From the NCBI GenBank assembly GCA_036346355.1, contig CM070571.1, positions 46,830,293 through 46,894,292 on the forward strand: a DNA stretch of 64,000 nt, in the 5' to 3' direction. Each line of letters begins with the position of its first letter. Position 1 is the stretch's first letter. This document shows, piece by piece, positions 37,938 through 49,664 of the stretch. The DNA is from Rhipidocladum racemiflorum (lineage: Eukaryota; Streptophyta; Magnoliopsida; Poales; Poaceae). Position numbers and translations under genes: made by a program. The notes below the pieces were generated by a model. The model was not told the origin of the DNA and did not search any database. It was given only the letters and a program-made list of their open reading frames with translations.

Positions 37938-39228
37938 AAGAAGTTCTCATCAAATGATAAAAAGAAAAAGAGATTCATCAACATCAAATTTGTTCACCGA
38001 GTTCTTTCCGCTTTTGAACAAGTTAATTTGAGCGATGTGGATTCGGAGAGCAGCGAGGACGATGCAACTCCAAGCAAGCATGAGTTGACAGGGTTGTGTC
38101 TCATGGCTAAAAGCAGCGATAGCTTCACCGAGGATGATCATGACAGCGACTTCAATGAGGTAGATCCTTCATATGATGAATTAGCTATTGCTGTTGCTCG
38201 TCTTAGTAAATTGCTTGATAAACGTGACAAGAAAATTAAGAAACATGATATTATTGTGGAATCATTAAATGTTGAAATTGTTAGACTTAGATCTTTGATT
38301 CCAGATGACGATGCTTGCAAATCATGTGGCTTAATTTGGAGTGAGCTTACTTCACTTAGGAAAGAACATGCTTCCTTGTTAGAGCAAACAAATACTGAAA
38401 ATGAGAAAAATGAGAAACTTGTTAAACATGCTTGTTGTTTTACCATTGATTTGCATGATACAACTTCTTGTTCTAAATGCTCAACTCTTGAATTGAAATT
38501 GAAAGATGCAAATGCTAGGGTTTCTCAATTGACTGATGATTTGCTTACACATGAGGTTCTTTTGTGCTCAACTTGTCGTAAGCAAAAAGGGAAGGTTGAC
38601 ATTCCATGCAATAATTGTCTAACTCTTGCTAGGAAAATTGATTACTTGCAAAATTCTTTGGAACGTTTCACTAATGGCAAGAAAAACCTAAACATGATTT
38701 TGGATCAATCAAAAGTCGGCACTCAAAACAAAGGTTTAGGTTTTGATTCTTATGCTCATCATAAATCACATGCTCCCACTTTTAAAACACTTGAAAGTGG
38801 AAAATTTGAAATTGTTAATTAGCCTAAGAAAACTGTTTTTAAGTCTGCTGGAGTTTTATCTTCTACTATGATGAATGCAAAATGTGCTTCTATTGTTAAA
38901 GCAAAACATCATGTTAAGTATACTTGCACTCATTGTGGTAGAGATGGACATATAGTAGATTTTTGCTTTAAACTGGCCAAACAACAAAAGAAAGAAAGAG
39001 CTAAGGCTAGATCTAATTTCAGACATGCATGCTTTGTTTCTCATTATGTGCCTAGGGTGATGCAAACACCTTTTGTTGCTAACAACACGGGAAAAGTCAA
39101 ATATGTTTTTGTGCATAAGAATGCTCGTGTTGTGCCTACTGTTGTGCGTCGTCTGTCTCAGTACTGGATTCCTAAACATCTTATTTCTAACCCCAGTACC
39201 AAGACCTCAACACTTTTGGCTTCTATGT
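37938..39228 (+). pseudogene. Copia gag, second part, and start of protease
   Basis: The frame continues the copia gag after the solo LTR. It is a Lys-rich then acidic, coiled-coil-prone region with paired Cys motifs (CKSC, CSKC, CSTC, CNNC), a stop at 38820-38822, and a second CCHC knuckle, CTHCGRDGHIVDFC, in the following frame (38868-39230). It ends with WIPKHLISNPSTKT, which in related elements leads into the protease. The double-knuckle layout and Cys-rich middle are typical of large grass copia elements. Confidence 0.8.
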
Positions 39229-39893
39229 AGGCTTCTCACGCGAGGAAGGAGAACATATGGCTAGTGAATTTCCGATGCTCACGTCACATGTTCGGTGATA
39301 AGATTTGGTTCTCCTTCACTCGTGCATCTCGTGCTGAAAGTGTATTTTTGAAGATGCTTCTTTCACCTCTGTTTTCACAAAAGGCACTAGTCTAAATGGT
39401 GCAGGTACAGGTGCATATGTTTAGGGGGAGAGTATCTTTGTTCATGAAGATGATGATGATGCTATTGAGGATGAGATAATTGGAGTTTGCTGTGTGCTTG
39501 TGTGCTCGTTTTCAAGCTTTCCCGCGTGCTTCACATCGACAAGCTATCAAGCGAATTTTCAGATATCTCCATGGTACTCAAGATTTTGGCATTTGGCTTT
39601 CTGCTTCCTCATGCATTAGTTTAAGAGCTTTCTCTGTTGCTGAATTTGAAGGATGTAGAATTGATAGAAAAAGTACATCTGGTTCATGCCACTTCTTGAG
39701 TAATTCTCTTTCTTGAGCATATTGACATTAGATTTCACTTTCTTAGAGATCATGTAGAAAAAGAAAATATTGTGCTTCACCATGTGGATACTGAACATCA
39801 ATTGGCAGATATTTTCACAAAACCTTTTTCTTCTTCTCGTTTTGCTTTTATCTGGGGAGAACTTGGGATTATTCATCTAATGGGTTTGTTTTG
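39229..39893 (+). pseudogene. Copia pol remnant: protease stub joined to RNase H
   Basis: A degraded protease entry (NFRCSRHMFGDKIWFS, about 39270-39310, missing the catalytic Asp-Ser-Gly) is followed within 200 bp by the copia RNase H region: AVCLCARFQAFPRASHRQ (39480 onward) and RIDRKSTSGSCHF. The C-terminal HLADIFTKP-like block lies at about 39790-39830. Integrase and reverse transcriptase are absent, so an internal deletion has removed most of pol. The join is near 39470. The element is non-autonomous and dead. Confidence 0.8.
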
Positions 39894-41025
39894 AGGGGGA
39901 GTTTCCTTGCCAAGTTCTTTTACTTGATGAGCTTACTTTATCATATTTCTTTATATATTATGTAATTAAGCAGATATAAGATAATCTAAATTGATTCACT
40001 TGAACTAAAAATGACATTACGGAATTCCTTGGTCTGATTGTCTATAGCTAAATACTCTGTGATATCTTACCCTTCTAGGCTTGATATTGAATCTTCTTGA
40101 CAAATTTGGGCTATGGAGCAAGTGTGTTTTCAGCTTTACTCTTTCATAAGACCTTTTAATCACTTTTGCATGTTTACAATCAAAGAAAAGGTAAAGTAAA
40201 GGGAATCAGCAAAAAAAGGGTTGTTAAAAGGAAAGGCCTCAAGTTATGTGCTTCAGGCATGCTTTCCCTAAAAAGATAAGATGTATGCTTCAAGCATGCC
40301 ATTCCCTCAAGATAAGATGTATGCTTCAAACATGCCACTCCAAGGAAATAAAAGAAGTATGCTTCAAGCATGCCACATGCAGTTTATTGTTTAAAGATGA
40401 TTAAATTGGTTTACTAGATTGGAGTTGAAACTACTTGCTCACCCAGAGTTGTTAGTTGCTTCAAATTTGGGCCTTACTTTTCTGCTGAGATCTTGCTTAG
40501 TACTTGGTTATAGTTGACTGAATTAAGGTTGAGATGCATGTCATTCCCTAACTTGTTAAAATCACATCAAGTTCATGTATTTTGCATATTATGTGATATA
40601 TAAGGTTATATGATCGAATTAGCTCATCTTTTCCTATCTTGGCACTCCTTTGTTTCTCTTTTGTGAAATCATTAATAAGGGAAAATTTTTGAACATGTTG
40701 TTCTCTCTTTTGTATTCTTGATGAATCCATTGTCAAAGGTGGAGAAGTTTGGGAATCTTTGAGAAGTTTGGAGAAGTTTTTGAGAAGTTTGAAGAAGCTG
40801 GTAGAATTTTGAAATTTTGGCACATTGCACATTCACACACATTTTTCTTCTTAGGGGGAGATCTTTTTCTTATTTTCACCTAGGGGGAGCTTTTCACTTT
40901 GCATATTGGTCAAAGGGGGAGTTTTTGTGTTTTTCACTTTGGTCTATTCAAAAACCTTCTTGTGAAGTGAATGCCAATGTTCAATTCTAAGTAGTGTTGC
41001 CAATGTTTTCATCAAGGGGGAGATT
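39894..41025 (+). other. Copia 3' non-coding region with tandem repeats and polypurine tracts
   Basis: Four short repeats built on GTATGCTTCAAGCATGCC lie at about 40238-40378, each with a palindromic GCTTCAAGC core. AGGGGGAG tracts recur at about 40853, 40882, 40914 and 41014; the last, directly before the 3' LTR, is the likely polypurine primer. Long purine-rich non-coding tails with repeated tracts are typical of large grass copia elements. Confidence 0.7.
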
Positions 41026-41673
41026 GTGAAATCATGTGCTGAAAAATTGGCTTAAGAATTGAATTTGCAAAATGTGCATGTGTATGTGTTTCTCTTCTGT
41101 GCCGGACCAAATTTCCAAACCAGTAAGTCTGTACATTGACGTCGGACCAAAATTTTTGTCCGTGGTGAACAAGATTTTGCATTGTGAAATTTGCATGTAC
41201 GTCGGACAGATTTCCTTTAGTCCGTCGTGAACGTGTTTTTCGCTAGATCAACTTCTACATTCAACCGAGAGTTTGAAGTGTACGCCGGACCGAGTTTTTG
41301 GTCCGTCGTGAGTTGCGCCGGACCGGTGTTTGGTCCGGCGTGAATGCTTTTTCTAGGGTTTTGACTCCTTTGTGCGGCGGACCATTGTTTGGTCTGTTGT
41401 GGATGTATTTTGCTCAAGTTGAGTTGATGTTATGCAATGCTCGTGTGAGTATTTGCATGGACTATTGTTGAGTCATGTCGCGGACTTGTGCTCGGAATTG
41501 TTTTGTGGTTTGTTCATGTGCAGGTGTTGCTCGAGGGCGAACGTGGTCTATGACGGGACCGGAACTAGGTTCATCGAGGAACTAAGTTTCGGGACTAGGT
41601 TCAGGGAGGAACTAAGGTCTTGGTGGTCAAGGATGTCTTGCGGGACGTTCGGCCTAAGAGAATGGTGCACATG
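41026..41673 (+). mobile_element. Copia 3' LTR, first part
   Basis: It begins with the same TGTGAAATCATGTGC as the 5' LTR but lacks about 118 bp (31940-32057 of the 5' copy). The gap lies between direct repeats of CAGTAAGT, consistent with slippage or intrachromatid deletion. It is interrupted by the gypsy element at 41674 and continues at 54642. Confidence 0.9.
41669..41673. repeat. Target-site duplication ACATG (left)
   Basis: ACATG at 41669-41673 recurs at 54642-54646 on the other side of the 12,968-bp gypsy element. This confirms both its boundaries and that it inserted as one unit. Confidence 0.95.
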
Positions 41674-44600
41674 TGTAACACCCCAATTTTTGCTTTTCAT
41701 GTATTTAAATAAGATTTGGCACTTTTGTGAATTTTTGGAATTTTCTGGGACTTATTTGGAATTTATTCCCTTTTCAAATAATTAAATAATTTAATTTTTC
41801 AAATAAAATTTTGTTGGAAATATTTTATTTGAGTCCAAAATGTTTCAAAATATTTTCTAGAATTTTTCTGGAATTTTTCTGAGGGTTTTCCTATTTTTAA
41901 TGAATTAAATGAATTTCTGGGAATTAATTTGATTATTTAATCGCTGGAAAAACCCAAACCGGGTTTCACTGTTTATCCGACCGGACCTGAGTCCGAGTCA
42001 GACTCGAGTCTGACCTGGACCCGACCGAGCCAAGCCGTCTCGGTCGAACCGCGTCACCGAACCCTAACGCGCGTAACTGTTGGATCGTGATCCAACGGCC
42101 ACGATCGCGCCATGTCGCCCGAGCCCGAGCCCGAGCCTGACCGAGCCAGCCAAGTCGCCGAGCCGGACCCGAGCCCAAACCCCGCAACCGTCGGATCTTG
42201 ATCCGACGATCCACGTTGACCACGTCACCGAATCCGAATTGGATTCGGATTCCGCCGTCGTAACCGGGTGGACCTCGGTCTCCGCGCAATACACGGAAGC
42301 CGAGGCCCCTATTTAAGGCGCCGCCGCCGCCACCGGGTAGCCGACTTTCGTGCGCATCCGTAGCCCTAGCCCACGTCACCTGAGCCTCCGCCGTTCGCCC
42401 GCTAGAGCTCGCCGTAGTTGTGCTAGGTTTCTGCCGCAGTTATTCGTCAATTCCGCCGCCGTCCGCCGTCCTCCGCCGCCGTTGAGTCCAGATCCGGAAC
42501 CTCAAGGACAAGCCGCGTCGGAGAGTACCATCCACTTCGCCGGAGGAGCTCCGCAACGCCGTTGCCGTGGTCGTCGTCCTCGTCTCCGGTCTGCAAGCGC
42601 CGCCGCACGCCATCGCCGTCGCTCGAACTCCACCAACCGTCCGATCAAGATCCGAGGGCCCAGATTCGTCCACGTCACCACGGTAAAATACCACGTTGTA
42701 ATTTCTAGATCTATTCCCAACCGTTGGATCTAGATCCAACGGTTCAGATTGTGCCACATAGCTAGAACCGCACCGTGCTTGGACAGATGTCAGCTGTTAG
42801 ATCTAGATCGAATGGCTAGGGTTAGCCACGTTGTAAACTCAAGATTGGATCTTGACCGTCCGATCAAGATCGAACGGTCCAGATCAGCCGAGTAGTTTTC
42901 CTAACGCGTGAAACCAGATCCAATCTAGGCCGTTGATTTTCAAATCAACGGCCGAGATCTAGCCACGTGGGCGGTAGTCTGACTGCCGCGGTCAGCGCGG
43001 TCGCCGCCCGGTCGCCGCTGATGTCAGCGTGGGACCCGCGTGTCAGCGGCTCAACCAAACCGCACCATGACGTCACCGCTGACGTCACGGTGGAAATTGT
43101 CACCGCCCTCACCGAAGCGTGATGACGTCACCACTGACGTCATCCGATGGGGCCACATGTCAGTGAGACATGTACTCGTGGACCGAGTCCACGGTGGATC
43201 CAAACTGAACCGTGGACCACGTCCATGGACCGGCTGACGCAATAAATCGATTTTTCAATAGAAAAATAATTCGGTGGAAAATCAAAATCCATGTTGACGT
43301 CATGCTGATGTCATTAATCGGTTTTTCAGTATAAAAATAAATGGATTAATTCAGATTAATGTTTAGTTTGAATTTTGAAACTTTAAACGCTTATAACTTT
43401 TGCAATTTAACTCCGATTTGAGTGATTCAAATTTCTAAATTTTTATAAAATTGAGATCTACCTAATGGTGAATTTTATTTAATTTTTGGACCAAAGTTTT
43501 TGTCTGTAATATTATTTAATTGATTATTCAAACTTTAAACGCTTGTAACTTTTGCGTTTTAACTCCGATTTCGCCGATTCAAATTCCTAAAAATTCATAA
43601 AATTATGCTCTCTCTGTTTATGGACTTAATTTGGATGTTTGGACACTTTTTGTCTACTTTTTATTCATTTATTGCTATTTCCACGCGTTACGAGTAGACG
43701 TTGAAGTGCCCGAAGGCTTCGAAGGTGAAGTGTTGACCCAGGAGCCACCTCAGGACCAAGATCAAGTATTCTTTGAAGGCAATTTGTGCTTTGACCATGT
43801 TGATCCCATTTTGAAATTAGTTTGATTTAAATTATTGCATGCTACTTCAATTATAAAATGCTTTAATTGAATTTGGGAGATTAGTTAATTGCCTAGTTGC
43901 TGTATGCCACGATGACATAGATAATTGTATGACATGAACCCCTTGTCACCCTAGTTGAGGATTAAATAGTTGGACATTATCAAATTACTAACATGGGTAT
44001 TTAGATCGTTGTAGTATATTGCTTAGACCTGCTACGTGCTCGTGACCTTATTTTGGACAATCAAATGTTAATATTGACTTAATGATATCTTGAACCTGTT
44101 TTGGAAATGTATCATGTGTTGTGATTGTTGATGGCACGTGGTGCATGGTAATCAACTGGGTTTGATAAATAGATTTCGATCGGGGCATGTGGCAAGAATG
44201 ATAGGGTGGGCCCGTTGTGGCATCGGGAGCGTTGGTTTGGTTCTTCGGGTAGTATTGCCCTGGTCAACATAAGGACTTAACCTTGCAAGCCTTTGAACTT
44301 AATTAATCGTGCAACCACATGTCTGTAATGGGACGGACCGAGTTGAGTAAGTTACTAATAACTTGCATGTCATACCTCGGGTGTCAACTACACCCTTTGT
44401 GTAGCTTGAAAGGGGAGCATACCAATGCGATGGCATGGTACCCGTCCAACGGTATGTCGGTCCCATACTTCGCCTTTGTTTAGGGAAGGGATGGTGTATG
44501 GCAAAAACCGGAAAGGTTCACTTGTGTAGTTAGACGTTTCCGAAAGGCTTTGTTACGATCACTCGCCTTTGTGGTGTTTGGCTGTATCTTGTGTGTAAAG

Positions 44601-45322
44601 TGCATAACCTCTGCAGAGTGTAAAATCTATTCGAATAGCCGTGTCCACGGTATTGGACATTGCTCGGGGATTACAGTTAAGGGTTAGATTTTCTTGGAAA
44701 TAACTTGATCTTGAGAGGTTTGGTTTGGTCAAATGATGATGTTGATGGAAATGTGGATTAGGAATGGGAAAGATGTTTATTTAACTCCTGGAAAAGTTAT
44801 TGATATTACACTGTTTCTATCGCTTTCGAATCTACTTATGTTATTTGTTAAATGCTGTTACTGCAAATGAACCATGAGCTATTCCTTTGTATTAAGCCAT
44901 GCATGTAGAATATTAGCTTGCATTCTGTGCATGACTTGCTGAGTACCAAGTACTCACCCTTGCCACAATACAACATCAGTTGAAGAGGAGTCTACACCAG
45001 CTTTGGTGGAGCTCCAAGAGGAACCGTCTATCTAGGGAGCGAGCCCAGTTAGTTGCCTGTGGTATACTGGATGGCGCCACGAAATTATCTTATTTTTCGC
45101 TGCTACTATTTCTCTTTTATTAAACTTTCGCCCTGCGAGGCGTACTTTTGTAACTTGACCTTAAAGGTTGAGCAACCAGTTTGGTTACTATAATTAAGGT
45201 ACTTTCTATTTCGTTGAGTATGATTGTGATATTTACCAATGTTGAGACTGTGTGCACTAGCGTGATCCTGGACTAGTGCTGAATACACAGAGGGTTCGGA
45301 TTTGCAAATTCGGGTCCCGACA
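41674..45322 (+). mobile_element. 5' LTR of the full-length Ty3/gypsy element
   Basis: This 3,649-bp LTR runs TGTAACACCCC to GGTCCCGACA and aligns end to end with the 3' LTR (51007-54641), with scattered differences. The core promoter is probably CTATTTAAG at 42309-42317. Upstream and downstream lie seven GATC-type palindromes (42077 to 42953). CTCTGCAGAG (44609-44618), CTATTCGAATAG (44627-44638) and the GAGTAC hairpin (44941-44955) lie in the last third. Confidence 0.95.
42309..42317 (+). promoter_or_regulatory. LTR TATA-like box
   Basis: CTATTTAAG lies between a GC-rich upstream region and a GCCGCC-rich leader. The same box sits at 51646-51654 in the 3' LTR and in equivalent places in the other LTRs (about 590, 6282 and 55303). 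It is the likely start signal for the element's genomic RNA. Confidence 0.6.
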
Positions 45323-45326
45323 GAGG

Positions 45327-45339
45327 TGGTATCATAGCC
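45327..45339 (+). other. Primer-binding site with one mismatch
   Basis: TGGTATCATAGCC lies 4 bp after the LTR. It differs from the initiator Met-tRNA complement by one base (T for G at position 9). Confidence 0.85.
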
Positions 45340-45537
45340 ATACTGACTGTAGGCTCAACCCTTAGTTAGAATGGTCGTAGTAAGGATAAAACCTATTTTT
45401 TAAAGATAAAAGTTTGTCAAGATAATGAATGAATTTTCGACTTATCCCCTTCTCTCTTTTCTTACCCCCTTGCTGAATTATTTTCCTCACCCTCATCACA
45501 ATTTGAAATCTGTTCTTACATGAGCCTTTTGTGACAG

Positions 45538-46248
45538 ATGGAGGGAGAGATCAACTACGTCGATCTTGAGGTTGGCCACGCCGCTGAACTTTGGCGTATG
45601 CTGCAGTTTCTTGAAGGTTTTGAGAAGCCGCAATACCAAGTGAACATCATCAGACAAGCGGGACTGATTAAGGCTTGTGATGTGAAGATCACGGTACATG
45701 CTAGGAAGAAGGGCAAGGGCAACCGTCCGATATACTGCACCGCCAGGAGGTCGACAATGCAGATGGGAATTCAGGAGGTATCACAACGAGCGATGCGACA
45801 CATCGCCCGCATCTACGCCAGCGAGCTAGAAGGCGCGATGTACCGCTACCATCCACACAATAACAACCTTCTTGACCCGAGGCTGATTCAGGATGAGAAT
45901 GCCACGGTCACAAAGCTGGCACGACTTGTCATCGCTCAGGAGGATGTGCTTGATGATATGAACCGGGAGCTACAGAAGGCTCGCGAGGAGGTCACGGTAG
46001 AGAAGAACCGATGGCGGGAGGCTCAAGAGCATGTGTCCCACCTTCTGCGAAGAATTGACGAGTTGGAGATGGCATTGTACGGACCAGGACCAGAGCCAGT
46101 ACTTGAGTTGCATGAGCCGGACCCGGAGGAGCCAGAACTCGAGGAGGACACCGCTTCTTTGACTACCACAGTTGCAGGGCATGGAGATTGTTTCGCGCCG
46201 ATGCCACCGCACCCGCACCCAGGCAGTGGAGGTTTTCTTGACGAGTGA
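45538..46248 (+). CDS. Gypsy ORF0 protein, intact (236 residues)
   Basis: This is an uninterrupted frame upstream of gag, starting at an ATG in the same CAGATG context as the related copy at 56302. No catalytic motif is recognisable. The N-terminal half (residues 1-110) has conserved blocks shared with the 56302 copy (AAELWRMLQ, RRSTMQMGIQEVS). Residues about 120-190 are charged and heptad-like, suggesting a coiled coil (EDVLDDMNRELQKAREEV). The tail is acidic and Pro-rich and ends GSGGFLDE, also shared. RIRE3- and RIRE8-type rice elements are known to carry such an extra ORF ahead of gag, with no known function that I can cite. It is notable that this frame is open while gag-pol is broken. 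Confidence 0.75.
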   Translation: MEGEINYVDLEVGHAAELWRMLQFLEGFEKPQYQVNIIRQAGLIKACDVKITVHARKKGKGNRPIYCTARRSTMQMGIQEVSQRAMRHIARIYASELEGAMYRYHPHNNNLLDPRLIQDENATVTKLARLVIAQEDVLDDMNRELQKAREEVTVEKNRWREAQEHVSHLLRRIDELEMALYGPGPEPVLELHEPDPEEPELEEDTASLTTTVAGHGDCFAPMPPHPHPGSGGFLDE

Positions 46249-46510
46249 GCCTAGGTCTTGTAGTTGGGACTCCTTCGTCGAGTCGCATTATAGAATAAAG
46301 AGTCACCCTTAGAGGCGTTGGATTTTCATTGCTTGCTGAGTGTGCAGTATGTGTTGCAGGCCCTTAGGCGTTGTAAACAACCATACCGAGTTATTATTGT
46401 TTAGTTGATAAAGTTGAATTTTGAGTTACACTTTCCTCCCTGCATAAGTTACTCTACTACTTGTCTATGCTTGCTTCCCTCTTGTCTTTAAACCTTGGAG
46501 CAATCGACAG
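46249..46510 (+). other. Spacer between ORF0 and gag
   Basis: This non-coding stretch is closely related to 57065-57348 in the next element, including GTTGTAAACAACCAT-like sequence and GAGGCGTT. Its conservation suggests a role in gag expression, such as splicing or internal initiation, but none is shown. Confidence 0.5.
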
Positions 46511-47700
46511 ATGGTGAACACCCGCGGAAACCTTGGAGGCAATGGGAGTGGTTCTCGCCCAGCTGGGAACCCTAATGATGGAGCACCTGCACCCCACCCA
46601 GCACCGCTAGTTGACATGCAGAACTTTGGAGCTTTTCTTGCTGCACAAACCCAGCTGATGCATGCCATGATGCAACAGATGCAGCAGGTCACTGCTCAGG
46701 CCACCGCTAACCAAGCAAATCAAGGGCAACGACATGGAGCAAAGTTGTCGGAATGCCAACCCCCTAGAGGCGGATGATTGGCTGAGGTCAATAGAAAGGA
46801 AGTTACACATTGCCCAATGCATGGGAAATGAGAAGGTGCTTTACGCATCTCATCAGTTGGAAGGGACCGCCGCTGAATGGTAGGAAAACTTCTGCGCCAC
46901 GCGGGAGAACCCACAGGACATCACGTGGGAGGAGTTTACGGCTGCGTTTCGTCAGTATCACGTGCCTGAAGGAATAATGGACCTTAAGAAGGAAGAGTTC
47001 AGGGCATTGAAGCAAGGTAATCAACCGGTATCAGAATATCTGAACAAGTTCACACAGCTTGCACGCTACGCACCTGAAGACGTAGCGAGAGATAAGGCCA
47101 GACAGTCTCGCTTCATGAAGGGACTCAACTCAGGACTGCAGGTGGGACTGATCACCCACACCTTTCCATATTTCCAGGAGCTTGTGAACAAAGCGCTAAT
47201 TCTTGAGGACAAGCGCAAGGAACTGGATGAGAACAGGAAGCGCAGAATGCAGCAGCAAGGATCACGTCAGGGAGCGCAACAGTGTCTGTGGGTTGCGCCG
47301 AATCAGTTTTTCAGATTCCAACCGCAGAATGCAGCAAGAACACCGTCGCCAGCACCAAGGCCTGTGAATCAGAATTTCTAGACTCCATCCCCAGTCAGGA
47401 ACACCGCTACAAGCAACCAGTAGGGCACAGTGAGGCGTTGCTATACATGCAATGAGCCAGGGCATTTCTCCAACAACTGCCCCAAGAAGACAGCCGGAGT
47501 GACCCCAGTTCGCTTCAACTTGGGCTCCACACCAGCTAGGACCCCAGCCCCAGGAGCAAACCGCGGAACAGCACAGCCAAGAGCCGCACCCCAGACCGTG
47601 GTGAGAGGCAGAGTCAATCACGTGACCGCAGATGCACTCCAGAATGCCACGGACGTCATACTGGGTAAGATACTTGTCAACTCGCACTGCACAGCTTTTG
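46511..47700 (+). pseudogene. Gypsy gag, broken
   Basis: It starts MVNTRGNLGGNGSG and has a Met/Gln-rich stretch. After a small deletion and frameshift near 46750 come the retrotransposon gag domain (WLRSIERKLHIAQC, EFTAAFRQYHVPEG, QPVSEYLNKFTQLARYAPE) and a CCHC knuckle, CYTCNEPGHFSNNC, at about 47440. In-frame stops are at 46881, 47379 and 47421. Gag forms the particle core and binds RNA; this copy cannot do so. Confidence 0.88.
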
Positions 47701-49664
47701 TTTGACTGCGAGCTTCGCATTCGTTTGTTTCCCGAGATTTTGTTTCTAAGAATGATTTGGAGATTGTGGATCTTAAGTGCATGCTTATAGTTCAAACCCC
47801 TGGGTCAGAACTCCGATCTCAAGTAGGATGTTCTGGGGTGAGAATACTAATAGATGGGGTAGAGTTCTTAGAGAACCTTATTATATTGGGAACCCAGACC
47901 CTAGATGTTATTTTTGGAATGGACTGGTTATCCAAGCACAAGGCCGTGTTAGACTGTGGACGAAGAGTCATATCAGTTGAGAGACCATGTGGAAGAAAAG
48001 TGGAATTTCGAGCGACTGCCGTTAGAGATGGACAGCTGATGGTTAACAGCGCAAAGGCAATCAGCATAGAGGATGTCTCAGTGGTGAATGAGTATCCAGA
48101 TGTTTTTCCCGAAGATCTACCTGGTATGCCACCCGACAGAGACATAGTGTTTGTGATAGAGCTTGTACCTGGTACAGCGCCGATAGCAAAGAGACCATAT
48201 CGGATGTCTACTGAAGAATTGGTAGAGATGAAGAAACAGCTTGAAGAGTTGATGGAGAAGAGATTCATCAGACCGAGTTCGTCGCCATGGGGAGCGCTAG
48301 TTCTGTTCGTCAAGAAGAAGGATGGGAGTTTGAGGATGTGCATTGACTACCATGCACTCAATGAAGTCACCATGAAGAATAAGTACCCGCTACCCAGGAT
48401 CGATGACCTGTTTGACCAGCTAAGAGGAGCCAGAGTTTTCTCCAAGATTGATCTGAGATCGGGATACCACCAGCTGAAGATCCGATCGGAAGATATTCCG
48501 AAGACCGCATTCTCGTCAAGATATGGACATTACGAGTTTACTGTTATGTCCTTCGGTCTGACAAATGCGCCAGCTTACTTCATGAATATGATGAACAAGG
48601 TTTTCATGGAGTACTTGGATAAGTTTGTTGTCGTGTTCATAGATGACATTCTCATCTACTCCAAGACAAAGGAAGAACATGTAGAGCACTTGAGTCGAGT
48701 TTTGGAGAAGCTGAGGGAACAGCAACTCTTCGCCAAGTTCACCAAGTGCGATTTTTGGAAAGACAAGGTAGAATTCCTTGGACATGTAATGACCGTAGAA
48801 GGAGTTGCTGTAGATCCAAGCAAGGCAGAAGCTGTGTTACATTGGGAGCAGCCGAAGACCATGACCCAGATTCGTAGTTTCCTTGGAATGGCAGGTTACT
48901 ACCGCCGCTTCATTGAAGGCTTTTCGACAATTGCGAGACCCCTTACGCAATTGTTGAAAAAGGAGAAGAAGTTTGCCTGGACGCCAGAGTGCGAGAAGGG
49001 TTTTCAAGAGTTGAAGAAGCGATTGACATCAGCACCAGTGTTAGTTCTACCAGACGTCAATCAAAACTTTGGTATTTACTGTGATGCATCGCGCCAAGGA
49101 CTTGGATGTGTGCTGATGCAGAACGGGAAGGTCGTCGCATATGCATCAAGGCAGCTGAGGCCGCATGAGGAGAATTATCCGACGCATGACCTAGAGTTAG
49201 CTGCCGTAGTGCATGCTTTGAAGTTATGGCGTCATTATTTGATTGGGAACAGATGTGAAGTGTATACGGATCATAAGAGTCTTAAGTACATATTCACCCA
49301 ATCAGACCTGAACATGAGGCAGACAAGATGGCTAGAGCTGATCAAGGATTACAATGTTGGAATCCATTACCATCCCGGAAAGGCTAACGTGGTGGCCGAT
49401 GCTCTGAGTCGGAAAAGCCATACCGTGAACATGCTGGTAACCACGAGTCAGGATGAGCTATGTAAGGATTTTCAGAGAATGCAGATTGAAGTGGTCCCAG
49501 AAGGATTCTTGGCCGCATTAAAAGTGAAGCCTACCCTGGAGGATCAGATCCGAGAAGGACAGAAGGATGATGACAAGATCCGCAGGATTAAGTCCAAGAT
49601 GGATGAAGGCAAGGCAAAAGACTTCAAGCTGGATGAGCAAGGCACGTTGTGGATGGAGGACTGA
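47640..49664 (+). pseudogene. Gypsy pol: protease remnant, reverse transcriptase, RNase H
   Basis: The long open frame 47757-49664 (635 codons) holds the end of the protease (IFGMDWLSKHKAVLDC, about 53-67), reverse transcriptase with the catalytic FIDD motif (residues 294-297), and RNase H (YCDASRQGLGCVLMQ, Asp 443; TDHKSLKYI). The linker to integrase then reaches a TGA at 49662. Upstream, the protease active-site region is destroyed by a TGA at 47703-47705 and a frame change, so no functional polyprotein can form. The RT-RNaseH block alone is strikingly intact. Confidence 0.9.

Noticed and set aside
40238..40378. Spaced short repeats resembling a CRISPR array
   Set aside because: The four degenerate units with unequal short spacers lie in the 3' non-coding part of a plant copia element.
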